Shown here: positions 1 through 6,603 of the stretch, in pieces
Position numbering within the stretch: the stretch's first letter is position 1
How the letters are laid out: each line of letters begins with the position of its first letter
Origin: an uncultured Clostridia bacterium
GTDB taxonomy: Bacteria > Bacillota > Clostridia > TANB77 > CAG-508
Length of the DNA: 13,840 nt
NCBI GenBank assembly: GCA_948485625.1
Contig: CAOMRW010000012.1
Span: 34,776-48,615, forward strand
Direction: 5' to 3'
Translations under genes and position numbers: made by a program
Notes under the pieces: generated by a model
Database searches by the model: none
Told to the model about the DNA's origin: nothing
What the model saw: only the letters and a program-made list of their open reading frames with translations

Positions 1-45
1 GATTTAAGACCTGGCCCCCTATCACCACCACAGACAGCCCCTTTT
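1..45. repeat. GC-rich patch at window edge, possible degenerate REP-like element
   Basis: About 24 of the first 45 bases are G or C, in a window where spacers are otherwise overwhelmingly A/T. It contains CTGGCCCCCTAT, which resembles CTGTCCCCCATG in the palindromic element at 10156-10187. Short GGGGACAGT-like motifs of this kind recur as dispersed repeats in many bacterial genomes, sometimes with IS200/RAYT-type transposases (general knowledge, not tested here). The element is cut by the window edge, so its ends and any pairing arm cannot be seen. No reading frame is evident. Confidence 0.35.
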
Positions 46-70
46 TAAATGTTTTACTCCCTATATCATA

Positions 71-113
71 AAAATCAAAAAAGATAAAAAGACAAGATAC
101 AAATAATCTTGCC
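71..113 (-). terminator. Rho-independent terminator of acpP
   Basis: On the minus strand GGCAAGAT (113-106) pairs with ATCTTGTC (98-91) over 8 bp with one G-U pair and a 7-base loop. A long T-rich run follows immediately (90 down to 71). It lies 24 bases past the acpP stop codon, so acpP is the last gene of its transcript. Confidence 0.85.
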
Positions 114-136
114 CTTAATAAATAAATGTATTTTTA

Positions 137-376
137 TTAAACATTTTCTTTAATATAGTCTACAACATCTCCTACTGTCACAACTTTCTCTGCATCACTA
201 TCAGGAATTTCTATATCAAATTCTTCTTCTAAAGCCATTACTAATTCAACTATATCTAAAGAATCAGCTCCTAAATCATCAATAAATGATGCTTCCATTG
301 TTACAGCTGTATCTGCTACACCTAATTGTTCAACTATTATAGCTTTTACTTTTTCTAATATTTCTTCTGAACTCAT
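137..376 (-). CDS. acpP: Acyl carrier protein
   Basis: This small acidic cytosolic protein carries growing acyl chains on a 4'-phosphopantetheine arm through type II fatty acid synthesis and hands them to PlsX and other acyltransferases. The 79-residue product has the standard length and the GADSLDIVEL motif, with Ser39 as the pantetheine attachment site. The start is set by AGGAGGTGA about 10 bases before the ATG at 374-376. An upstream in-frame ATG at 409 would add 11 residues encoded across that ribosome binding site, so it is rejected. plsX lies just upstream in the same direction. acpP has its own promoter at 439-467 and a terminator at 71-113. The plsX-acpP order is the usual clostridial one, but rnc, which normally follows, is absent. 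Identification is secure. Confidence 0.97.
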   Translation of the reverse strand: MSSEEILEKVKAIIVEQLGVADTAVTMEASFIDDLGADSLDIVELVMALEEEFDIEIPDSDAEKVVTVGDVVDYIKENV

Positions 377-438
377 AACCTCGAGTTCACCTCCTCTCAA
401 GTTTTCCATTTATATGTATTATCTATTTTTATAATACT

Positions 439-467
439 TTTATATTATATGTTATTATATTTGTCAA
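439..467 (-). promoter_or_regulatory. Sigma-A-type promoter for acpP
   Basis: On the minus strand a perfect TTGACA (467-462) is followed by a 17-base spacer and TATAAA (444-439), about 63 bases before the acpP start. No terminator separates plsX from this site. acpP is therefore probably transcribed both by read-through from plsX and from this stronger promoter, which fits the much higher demand for ACP than for PlsX (inference). Confidence 0.75.
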
Positions 468-508
468 GTATATTTAATAATTATTTTTATTTTATACTAC
501 TTATTCGG

Positions 509-1534
509 TTATTCTTTTTTATCTTTATTAAATGCTTCTATCATTCTATCTACTGCTTTATTTTCAACAAATCTCTCTGCTTGAATGATTGTATATTCAA
601 ATAATTTTTCATCACTACTACCATGAGCTTTAACTACTGGTTTTTTAACACCTAAAAATAAAGCTCCTCCATATGATTTATAATCCATTGTTTTAGCAAA
701 TCTATTTATACCTGGCAATGCTGGAACACAAGCTATCTTAGAAAAAATATTCTTCATTAAACTTTCTTTTAAAGTTCTCTTTACAAACTTTCCTAAGCCT
801 TCAGTTGTTTTTAAAAATACATTTCCAGTAAATCCATCTGTCACAATAGCATCTATTTTCCCTGAAAAAGCATCTCTACCCTCTACATTTCCAACAAAGT
901 TTATACCAAGTTCCTCTGACTTTTCTTTTAATAATTGATAGCTTTCCCTAACTAATTCATTTCCTTTTGTTTCTTCTGTTCCAATATTCAAAAGTCCTAT
1001 AGCTGGCTTTTCTATTCCAAAGGTATTCTTTAAATATATAGTAGACATCTGTGCAAATTGTAATAAATTTATAGGTTTACAATTTGTATTAGAACCACAA
1101 TCCATCAATAATAACTGACTTTTATAAGCTGGTAAAATTCCTGCTAAAGCTGGTCTATCAATACCTTTTATTCTTCCAATTAATAATGTTGCTCCTGCAA
1201 GTAAAGCACCAGAATTTCCTGCTGAAATAAATACATCTCCCTCATCTTGTTTTAACATATTAAATCCAACAACCATTGAAGAATCTTTTTTATGCTTAAT
1301 TGCAACAGTTGGCTGGTCTTCCATTTCTATTGTTTCTGTTGCATTATGAATTATTAATCTATCTGATATTTCTTCAACTTCTTTTCCATAAAATTCTTTT
1401 ATTTTAGCCCTTAGAATCTCTTCTTTTCCAACCAATATAATATCAGCTTTCACTTTATTAATTGCATTAACAGCTCCTCTTATATTAGCATCTGGTCCAT
1501 TATCTCCACCCATTGCATCTAATATTATTCTCAT
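509..1534 (-). CDS. plsX: Phosphate acyltransferase PlsX
   Basis: PlsX converts acyl-ACP plus phosphate to acyl-phosphate, the donor PlsY uses to acylate glycerol-3-phosphate in the first step of phospholipid synthesis; it works at the inner face of the membrane. The 341-residue product matches the family length. It shows the N-terminal DAMGGDNGPD motif (residues 7-16), SAGNSGALLAG near residue 105, MDCGSN, NIGTEETKGNE, VEGRDAFSG, TDGFTGNVFLK, and the C-terminal YGGALFLGVKKPVVKAHGSS block. AAGGAG lies 8 bases before the ATG and supports the start. acpP, its substrate carrier, follows 132 bases downstream with no terminator between. No fapR, fabD or rpmF is nearby, unlike many Bacillota. A possible own promoter is at 1585-1613. 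Confidence 0.97.
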   Translation of the reverse strand: MRIILDAMGGDNGPDANIRGAVNAINKVKADIILVGKEEILRAKIKEFYGKEVEEISDRLIIHNATETIEMEDQPTVAIKHKKDSSMVVGFNMLKQDEGDVFISAGNSGALLAGATLLIGRIKGIDRPALAGILPAYKSQLLLMDCGSNTNCKPINLLQFAQMSTIYLKNTFGIEKPAIGLLNIGTEETKGNELVRESYQLLKEKSEELGINFVGNVEGRDAFSGKIDAIVTDGFTGNVFLKTTEGLGKFVKRTLKESLMKNIFSKIACVPALPGINRFAKTMDYKSYGGALFLGVKKPVVKAHGSSDEKLFEYTIIQAERFVENKAVDRMIEAFNKDKKE

Positions 1535-1584
1535 ATTCGTTACTCCTTCAAATTAGCTTTATATATTTTATTTACAATATAGTT

Positions 1585-1613
1585 ATTTTATTATTGTTTT
1601 AATAAAAAAGCAA
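1585..1613 (-). promoter_or_regulatory. Possible plsX promoter
   Basis: TTGCTT (1613-1608), a 17-base spacer and TAAAAT (1590-1585) precede plsX, about 50 bases upstream of its ATG and downstream of the tuf terminator. The -35 match is only partial and the region is nearly all A/T, so chance similarity is a real risk. The tuf terminator makes some promoter in 1535-1710 likely. Confidence 0.4.
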
Positions 1614-1710
1614 TAGTTTATATAAAAATAAAAATGATAATATTATAAATTACATTTAATTTTTCACTTAACATATCTACATATAAACAATTACAAATTA
1701 TAACTAAATA

Positions 1711-1751
1711 TGAATAAAAATAGAGAAAAGCCATAAGCTCTCCTCCACTTT
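1711..1751 (-). terminator. Terminator of the str operon, after tuf
   Basis: Starting 10 bases after the tuf stop, the minus strand can form a 12 to 15 bp stem (1751-1737 with 1731-1717) around the 5-base loop TTATG. The stem includes four G-U pairs, which exist only in the minus-strand RNA, so the signal is directional. The 3' arm runs into TATTTTTATTC. It separates tuf from plsX. Confidence 0.75.
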
Positions 1752-1761
1752 ATATTATTTA

Positions 1762-2964
1762 TTATTGAATTATATCAGCAACTACACCTGAACCAACTGT
1801 TCTACCACCTTCACGGATAGCAAATCTTAGTCCTTTTTCAATAGCGATTGGTGTAATTAATTCGATTGTCATTGAAATATTATCTCCTGGCATAACCATT
1901 TCTGTTCCAGCTGCTAATTCGATAACACCTGTAACGTCTGTTGTTCTGAAGTAGAATTGTGGTCTGTATCCATTAAAGAATGGTGTATGTCTTCCACCTT
2001 CTTCTTTAGTTAATACATAAACTTCAGAAGTAAATTTTGTATGTGGATTGATTGTTCCTGGTTTACATAGAACTTGACCTCTTTCGATGTCTTTTCTATC
2101 AACACCTCTTAATAGAACACCAATGTTATCTCCAGCTTCTGCTTGGTCTAATAATTTTCTGAACATTTCAACACCTGTTACAACAGTTTTTCTTCTTTCT
2201 TCTGTTAAACCGATGATTTCAACTTCGTCTTGGATTTTGATTTCTCCTCTTTCTACTCTACCTGTTGCAACTGTTCCACGTCCTGTAATTGTGAATACGT
2301 CTTCAACTGGCATTAAGAATGGTTGATCAACTGGTCTTTCTGGTGTTGGGATATAGCTATCAACTGCATCCATTAATTCTTTCATTGGAGCATATACTGC
2401 TTCATCTGGACTTGTTGATGAACTTTCTAATACTTGTAATGAAGATCCTTTTATTACTGGAATATCATCTCCTGGGAAACCATATTCTGATAATAAGTCT
2501 CTAACTTCCATTTCAACTAATTCTAATAATTCTGGGTCATCAACCATATCACATTTATTTAAGTAAACAACAATGTATTTAACACCAACTTGTCTAGCAA
2601 GTAAGATGTGCTCTCTTGTTTGAGGCATTGGACCATCTGCTGCTGAAACAACTAATACTGCACCATCCATTTGAGCAGCACCAGTAATCATGTTTTTAAC
2701 GTAGTCAGCATGTCCTGGGCAGTCAACGTGTGCATAGTGTCTGTTATCTGTTTCATATTCAACGTGTGCTGTGTTGATTGTGATTCCTCTTGCTTTTTCT
2801 TCTGGAGCTCCATCGATTTGATCGTAAGCTTCGAATTTAGCTTTTCCTAATAATGATAAATATTTTGTAATAGCTGCTGTTGTTGTTGTTTTACCATGGT
2901 CAACGTGTCCGATTGTACCAATGTTAACGTGTGGTTTTGTTCTTTCAAATTTTGCTTTTGCCAT
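1762..2964 (-). CDS. tuf: Elongation factor Tu
   Basis: EF-Tu is the GTPase that carries aminoacyl-tRNA to the ribosomal A site in the cytosol. The 400-residue protein has the full three-domain layout. The G domain contains GHVDHGKT (19-26), RGITI with Thr62 in switch I, DCPGH (81-85) with catalytic His85, and NKCD (136-139); domain II follows with GRGTVATGRVERG, and the end is the usual GGRTVGSGVV. The G5 loop reads GSSL (173-176) instead of the common GSAL, a mild change. AAGGAGG lies 9 bases before the ATG. It is the last gene of the rpsL-rpsG-fusA-tuf operon, but a 51-codon frame and a hairpin separate it from fusA. I saw no convincing separate promoter, only weak candidates in 2980-3090. 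rpsJ, the common downstream neighbour, is missing. Confidence 0.99.
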   Translation of the reverse strand: MAKAKFERTKPHVNIGTIGHVDHGKTTTTAAITKYLSLLGKAKFEAYDQIDGAPEEKARGITINTAHVEYETDNRHYAHVDCPGHADYVKNMITGAAQMDGAVLVVSAADGPMPQTREHILLARQVGVKYIVVYLNKCDMVDDPELLELVEMEVRDLLSEYGFPGDDIPVIKGSSLQVLESSSTSPDEAVYAPMKELMDAVDSYIPTPERPVDQPFLMPVEDVFTITGRGTVATGRVERGEIKIQDEVEIIGLTEERRKTVVTGVEMFRKLLDQAEAGDNIGVLLRGVDRKDIERGQVLCKPGTINPHTKFTSEVYVLTKEEGGRHTPFFNGYRPQFYFRTTDVTGVIELAAGTEMVMPGDNISMTIELITPIAIEKGLRFAIREGGRTVGSGVVADIIQ

Positions 2965-3055
2965 TTTTTAAATCCTCCTTATTTTAAGTTAGCTGTTCTT
3001 ATGAACTTGCTACTTTATTTTATTTCTTAAATTTAATAACGTAATTATTTATTAT

Positions 3056-3096
3056 GCACTTGCATTCTATAACATTTCTAATAAAAATGCAAGTAC
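3056..3096. repeat. Hairpin in the fusA-tuf spacer
   Basis: Positions 3056-3066 and 3086-3096 form an 11-bp stem, with one G-U pair in the minus-strand RNA, around a 19-base A/T-rich loop. It begins 4 bases after the stop of the 51-codon frame and lies about 90 bases before tuf. No T-run follows on the minus strand, so it does not look like a standard terminator. It could be an RNA-processing or stabilising stem that adjusts tuf output relative to fusA (inference). Confidence 0.6.
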
Positions 3097-3100
3097 TTTA

Positions 3101-3256
3101 TTATTTTTCTTCTATATTATCTTCTAATTTTTTAGATAACTCATCAGATGTTTTCTTTATGAATTCATTCATATCAGATACTATACTTTTTGCTATATGT
3201 TCTTTTATTTGTTCTACTTCTAATCCTTGCTTGAAAAAGTTTGAATTTCTTTTCAA
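3101..3256 (-). CDS. Small hypothetical protein between fusA and tuf (51 aa, TTG start)
   Basis: I do not recognise this protein. A 51-codon frame opens 14 bases after the fusA stop. It starts at TTG (3256-3254), preceded at 4 bases by GAGAGTGA, a fair match to a ribosome binding site. The product begins MKRNSNFFKQGLEVEQIKEH and continues as a very charged, Lys/Glu-rich, probably helical chain that ends in NIEEK. It has no signal peptide, membrane segment or cysteine. Its stop is followed directly by the hairpin at 3056-3096. The amphipathic, coiled-coil-like composition and the tight coupling to fusA favour a real gene. The TTG start and short length leave room for a degenerate remnant or chance. 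An overlapping plus-strand frame has a Phe/Ser/Leu-rich composition typical of an antisense shadow. Confidence 0.5.
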   Translation of the reverse strand: MKRNSNFFKQGLEVEQIKEHIAKSIVSDMNEFIKKTSDELSKKLEDNIEEK

Positions 3257-3270
3257 AAAATCACTCTCTT

Positions 3271-5352
3271 TTATTCAGCTTTTTTTCTTGAAGCAACAAT
3301 AGTTTCAAGTACTGATTTTGGAACTTCTTCATAATGAGATGGTTCCATAGAGTATGAACCTCTACCTTGAGTTTTAGAACGTAAGTCTGTTGCATAACCA
3401 AACATTTCTGATAATGGTATATATGAGTGAATTTCTTGCATTCCATCATTTGCATCCATACCTTCCATTCTACCTCTTCTTGAGTTTACATCTCCTATAA
3501 CATCTCCCATATATTCTTCTGGAACTGTTATTTCAACTTTCATAATTGGCTCTAATATAACAGCTTTTGCTTGTTTACATCCTTCTTTGAATGCCATTGA
3601 AGCAGCTATTTTAAATGCCATTTCTGAAGAGTCAACTTCATGGTATGATCCATCAACTAATGAAGCTTTGAAGTCTATAACTGGGTAACCAGCAAGAATT
3701 CCGCTTTCAGCAGCTTCTCTCATACCTTGTTCAATTGGTTTAATATATTCTTTTGGAACAGCTCCTCCAACGATTTTGCTTTCGAATTCTATTCCTTTAC
3801 CTGGTTCTAATGGTTCCATTTCAAACCAAACATCACCATATTGTCCTTTACCACCAGATTGACGAATAAATTTACCTTGAACTTTTACTTTATTTCTAAT
3901 TGTTTCTTTGTAAGCAACTTGTGGTTTACCTACATTACATTCAACTTTGAATTCTCTTTTTAATCTATCAACAATGATATCTAAGTGTAATTCACCCATA
4001 CCTGCGATAATTGTTTGTCCTGTTTCATGATTTGTATAAGCTTTAAATGTTGGATCTTCTTCAGCAAGTTTTGCTAAAGCGATTCCCATTTTTTCTTGAG
4101 CTGCTTTATCTTTTGGCTCAATAGCTATATCAATAACTGGTTCAGGGAATTCCATTGATTCTAGAATTATTGGATGTTCTGGATCACATAAAGTATTTCC
4201 AGTTGTAACATCTTTTAATCCTACTGCTGCAGCAATATCACCAGCATATACTTTATCAATATCTTCTCTGTGATTTGAATGCATTTGTAGAATTCTTCCT
4301 ATTCTCTCTTTTTTATCTTTACTTGAGTTTAATACTGTTGAACCTGATTCAAGAGTTCCAGAATAAACTCTAAAGAAACATAATTTTCCAACAAATGGGT
4401 CTGTAGCTATTTTAAATGCTAATGCTGCAAATGGTTCACTATCAGAAGTTTTAGCTTCTGTTTCTTCTCCATCTAATGTTTCACCTTTGATATGAGCTAT
4501 ATCTAATGGTGATGGCATATAATCAACAACTGCATCTAATAATTCTTGAACACCTTTGTTTTTATATGAAGAACCACATGTTACTGGAACTATTTTATTA
4601 GCAATTGTACCAGTTCTTAAACCTTTTTTGATTTCTTCTTCTGTTAGTTCTTCACCATCTAAATATTTCATCATTAACTCTTCATCTTGATCAGCTACTG
4701 CTTCTATCATTAGAGCTCTAAATTCATCAGCTTGTGCTTTCATATCTTCAGGAATCTCTGTTTCTTCAATATCTTGTCCTAAATCATCTTTATGAATAAA
4801 TGCTTTCATTTTAATTAAATCAACAATACCTTTGAATTGATCTTCAGCACCTATTGGTAATTGGATTGGAACTGCATTTGCTTTTAATCTATTTTTTAAT
4901 TGATCAACGCAAAGCATAAAGTTAGCTCCTGTTATATCCATTTTATTTACATATACCATTCTTGGTACATTATATTTATCAGCTTGTCTCCAAACTGTTT
5001 CTGTTTGTGGTTGAACTCCACCTTTTGCTGCTAAAACTGTTACAGCTCCATCAAGAACTTTTAAAGATCTTTGTACTTCTACTGTGAAATCAACGTGACC
5101 TGGTGTGTCGATAATATTAATTCTATTATCATTCCAGAAACATGTTGTACAAGCAGATGTAATTGTAATACCTCTTTCTTGTTCTTGTGCCATCCAGTCC
5201 ATTGTTGCAGCACCTTCATGAGTTTCTCCTATTTTGTGTACTTTACCTGTATAGAATAATATTCTCTCTGTTGTTGTTGTTTTACCAGCATCAATATGAG
5301 CCATTATTCCTATATTTCTTGTTCTTTCTAATGGGTATGCTCTTCCTGCCAT
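3271..5352 (-). CDS. fusA: Elongation factor G
   Basis: EF-G is the GTPase that drives tRNA-mRNA translocation on the ribosome and, with ribosome recycling factor, splits ribosomes after termination. The 693-residue protein has the normal length. The G domain shows AHIDAGKTT (18-26), RGITI (60-64), DTPGH (82-86) with catalytic His86, NKMD (136-139) and a G5 loop GSSYKNKG. Domains II to V follow, with the domain IV signature GGKGQYGDV and the domain V motif DVNSRRGR. The start ATG follows a GAGGGGG ribosome binding site at about 11 bases and lies 22 bases after the rpsG stop, so the two are co-transcribed and probably translationally coupled. It is the standard ribosomal EF-G rather than a TetM-type protection protein, judging by its operon position and typical motifs. 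Confidence 0.99.
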   Translation of the reverse strand: MAGRAYPLERTRNIGIMAHIDAGKTTTTERILFYTGKVHKIGETHEGAATMDWMAQEQERGITITSACTTCFWNDNRINIIDTPGHVDFTVEVQRSLKVLDGAVTVLAAKGGVQPQTETVWRQADKYNVPRMVYVNKMDITGANFMLCVDQLKNRLKANAVPIQLPIGAEDQFKGIVDLIKMKAFIHKDDLGQDIEETEIPEDMKAQADEFRALMIEAVADQDEELMMKYLDGEELTEEEIKKGLRTGTIANKIVPVTCGSSYKNKGVQELLDAVVDYMPSPLDIAHIKGETLDGEETEAKTSDSEPFAALAFKIATDPFVGKLCFFRVYSGTLESGSTVLNSSKDKKERIGRILQMHSNHREDIDKVYAGDIAAAVGLKDVTTGNTLCDPEHPIILESMEFPEPVIDIAIEPKDKAAQEKMGIALAKLAEEDPTFKAYTNHETGQTIIAGMGELHLDIIVDRLKREFKVECNVGKPQVAYKETIRNKVKVQGKFIRQSGGKGQYGDVWFEMEPLEPGKGIEFESKIVGGAVPKEYIKPIEQGMREAAESGILAGYPVIDFKASLVDGSYHEVDSSEMAFKIAASMAFKEGCKQAKAVILEPIMKVEITVPEEYMGDVIGDVNSRRGRMEGMDANDGMQEIHSYIPLSEMFGYATDLRSKTQGRGSYSMEPSHYEEVPKSVLETIVASRKKAE

Positions 5353-5374
5353 GTTTTATATATCCCCCTCTCTT

Positions 5375-5845
5375 TTACCATTTATAATGTGCAAATGCTT
5401 TATTAGCTTCTGCCATTCTATGTGTATCTTCTTTCTTCTTGAATGCTCCACCGTTTCCAGCTACTGCATCCATTATTTCACCAGCTAATTTCTCAGCCAT
5501 TGTTTTTTCATGTCTATTTCTAGCATATGAAACTAACCATCTTAATCCTAAAGTTTGTCTTCTTTCTGGTCTTATTTCTAATGGAACTTGATATGTAGCT
5601 CCACCAACTCTTCTTGCTTTAACTTCAAGAACTGGCATAATATTTTCTAAAGCTGCTTCAAAAACTTCTAAAGGATTTTTCCCTTCTTTTTCTTTTATGA
5701 TATCAAATGCATCATATACTATTTTTTGAGCAACTGATTTTTTACCATCTAACATTATGTTGTTTACTAATTTTGTAACAACTTTACTACTATATATTGG
5801 ATCTGGTAAAACATCTCTTTTTGCTATAAATCCTCTTCTTGGCAC
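5375..5845 (-). CDS. rpsG: 30S ribosomal protein S7
   Basis: S7 is a primary assembly protein of the 30S head. It binds the 3' major domain of 16S rRNA and lines the E site. The 156-residue product begins MPRRGFIAKRDVLPDP, carries the conserved VGGATYQVPLEIRPERR block, and ends with AEANKAFAHYKW, the usual full-length S7. The start codon is GTG (5845-5843), with AAGGAGGG 7 bases upstream. It lies between rpsL and fusA as expected. The 175-base spacer before it is unusually long and highly structured; in E. coli the rpsL-rpsG spacer is the S7 binding site for autorepression, so a similar role is proposed here. Confidence 0.99.
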   Translation of the reverse strand: MPRRGFIAKRDVLPDPIYSSKVVTKLVNNIMLDGKKSVAQKIVYDAFDIIKEKEGKNPLEVFEAALENIMPVLEVKARRVGGATYQVPLEIRPERRQTLGLRWLVSYARNRHEKTMAEKLAGEIMDAVAGNGGAFKKKEDTHRMAEANKAFAHYKW

Positions 5846-5871
5846 TATTCTTCCCTCCTTTAATTTTTTGT

Positions 5872-5985
5872 AGATATCTATATAAATATCTTAGGTACTC
5901 TGATAGGATATTCCTATCCGTATAGTGCATTATAATCTATTCTAAATTTAAGTACCTTAAATTTTAGTAAGTATTACAAGCACTA
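5872..5985 (-). promoter_or_regulatory. Structured rpsL-rpsG spacer, candidate S7 control site
   Basis: The minus-strand RNA can form several helices here. An outer 6-bp helix, TAGTGC (5985-5980) with GCACTA (5928-5923), encloses a perfect 9-bp stem with a 3-base GTA loop (5944-5952 with 5956-5964). This is followed by GATAGGAATATCCTATC, a 7-bp stem with a 3-base loop (5902-5918). The last is AGATAT/ATATCT (5891-5886 with 5877-5872), ending about 12 bases before the rpsG ribosome binding site. I see no T-run or convincing promoter. Autorepression by S7 is inferred by analogy with E. coli, whose element differs in sequence. Confidence 0.5.
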
Positions 5986-6020
5986 CTTTTATTTTTTTTA
6001 TATTAAGCTAATTTCCCATT

Positions 6021-6434
6021 TTATTTTTTAGGTCTTTTAGCTCCATATTTAGAACGAGCTTGCATTCTATCTTTAACACCAGCTGTATCTAAAGTTCCTC
6101 TAATGATATGGTATCTAACACCTGGAAGGTCTTTTACCCTACCACCTCTTATTAATACAACACTATGTTCTTGTAAGTTATGTCCTATACCTGGGATATA
6201 AGATGTAACTTCATAACCATTTGAAAGTCTTACTCTGGCTACTTTTCTTAAAGCAGAGTTTGGTTTCTTAGGTGTAACTGTTTTAACTACTGTACAAACA
6301 CCTCTTTTTTGTGGAGCTCTATTATTTGTTAATTTTTTATTTTTTGAATTCCACCCATGTTGAAGAGCTGGTGCAGTTGATTTTGTTACTCCTGTTTTTC
6401 TTCCTTTTCTTACTAATTGATTGATTGTTGGCAC
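6021..6434 (-). CDS. rpsL: 30S ribosomal protein S12
   Basis: S12 sits at the 30S decoding centre, where it tunes accuracy and is the target of streptomycin-resistance mutations. The 137-residue protein has the standard Bacillota form: PTINQLVRKGRKTG at the start, QKRGVC, TPKKPNSALRK and GHNLQEHSVVLIRGGRVKDL, and a basic SKYGAKRPKK tail. The lysines in the PKKPNS and GRVKDLPG loops have the drug-sensitive (wild-type) identity, and the Asp that is often methylthiolated is present in VKDLPG. The start is GTG (6434-6432) with AGGAGGTGA 7 bases upstream. It is the first gene of the str operon, with its own promoter at 6512-6540. rpoC and the L7Ae-like gene usually found upstream are absent; an unrelated gene takes that place. 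Confidence 0.99.
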   Translation of the reverse strand: MPTINQLVRKGRKTGVTKSTAPALQHGWNSKNKKLTNNRAPQKRGVCTVVKTVTPKKPNSALRKVARVRLSNGYEVTSYIPGIGHNLQEHSVVLIRGGRVKDLPGVRYHIIRGTLDTAGVKDRMQARSKYGAKRPKK

Positions 6435-6511
6435 TTAAATTTCACCTCCTATAAAATAATATAAACTGTTACGGAACTGCATAATACATGCAATTTACTA
6501 TAACATATTAT

Positions 6512-6540
6512 ATTTTATCATCTTTATATGTATAAGTCAA
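6512..6540 (-). promoter_or_regulatory. Promoter of the rpsL-rpsG-fusA-tuf operon
   Basis: TTGACT (6540-6535), a 17-base spacer and TAAAAT (6517-6512) predict a start near 6505 and a leader of about 70 bases before rpsL. The -35 box sits directly in the T-rich tail of the upstream gene's terminator. The leader contains a small TGCAT/ATGCA inverted repeat (around 6479-6493) of unknown value. Confidence 0.75.
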
Positions 6541-6568
6541 GAAAAACTTGGAAAATTTCCAAGTTTTT
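6536..6568 (-). terminator. Terminator of the coiled-coil membrane protein gene
   Basis: AAAAACTTGG and CCAAGTTTTT (6542-6551 and 6559-6568) form a perfect 10-bp stem with a 7-base A/T loop that could extend by a few A-T pairs. On the minus strand it is followed by TTTTTCTTGACT. The stem has T-runs on both sides and could also work in the plus direction. It isolates the str operon from its upstream neighbour. Confidence 0.8.
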
Positions 6569-6603
6569 CAATATTATTATATTTTATATATTACAATTAA
6601 TAC

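Noticed and set aside
377..409. N-terminal extension of ACP from the ATG at 409
   Set aside because: The extra 11 codons include the AGGAGG ribosome binding site of the downstream ATG, and ACPs normally begin at that position.
1591..1614. Hairpin TATTG...CAATA upstream of plsX as a terminator or regulator
   Set aside because: Only 5 firm base pairs, a mismatch in the minus-strand RNA and no T-run; likely a chance fold in A/T-rich DNA.
2980..3090. Separate tuf promoter (TTGCAT with TATAGA, or TTACGT with TAAAAT)
   Set aside because: Spacings of 15 or 16 and poor hexamer matches; not better than background in this composition.
3054..3302. Plus-strand open frame of 82 codons over the fusA-tuf spacer
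   Set aside because: It overlaps the end of fusA and has Phe/Ser/Leu-rich antisense composition. No ribosome binding site precedes it; the minus-strand 51-codon frame explains the openness better.
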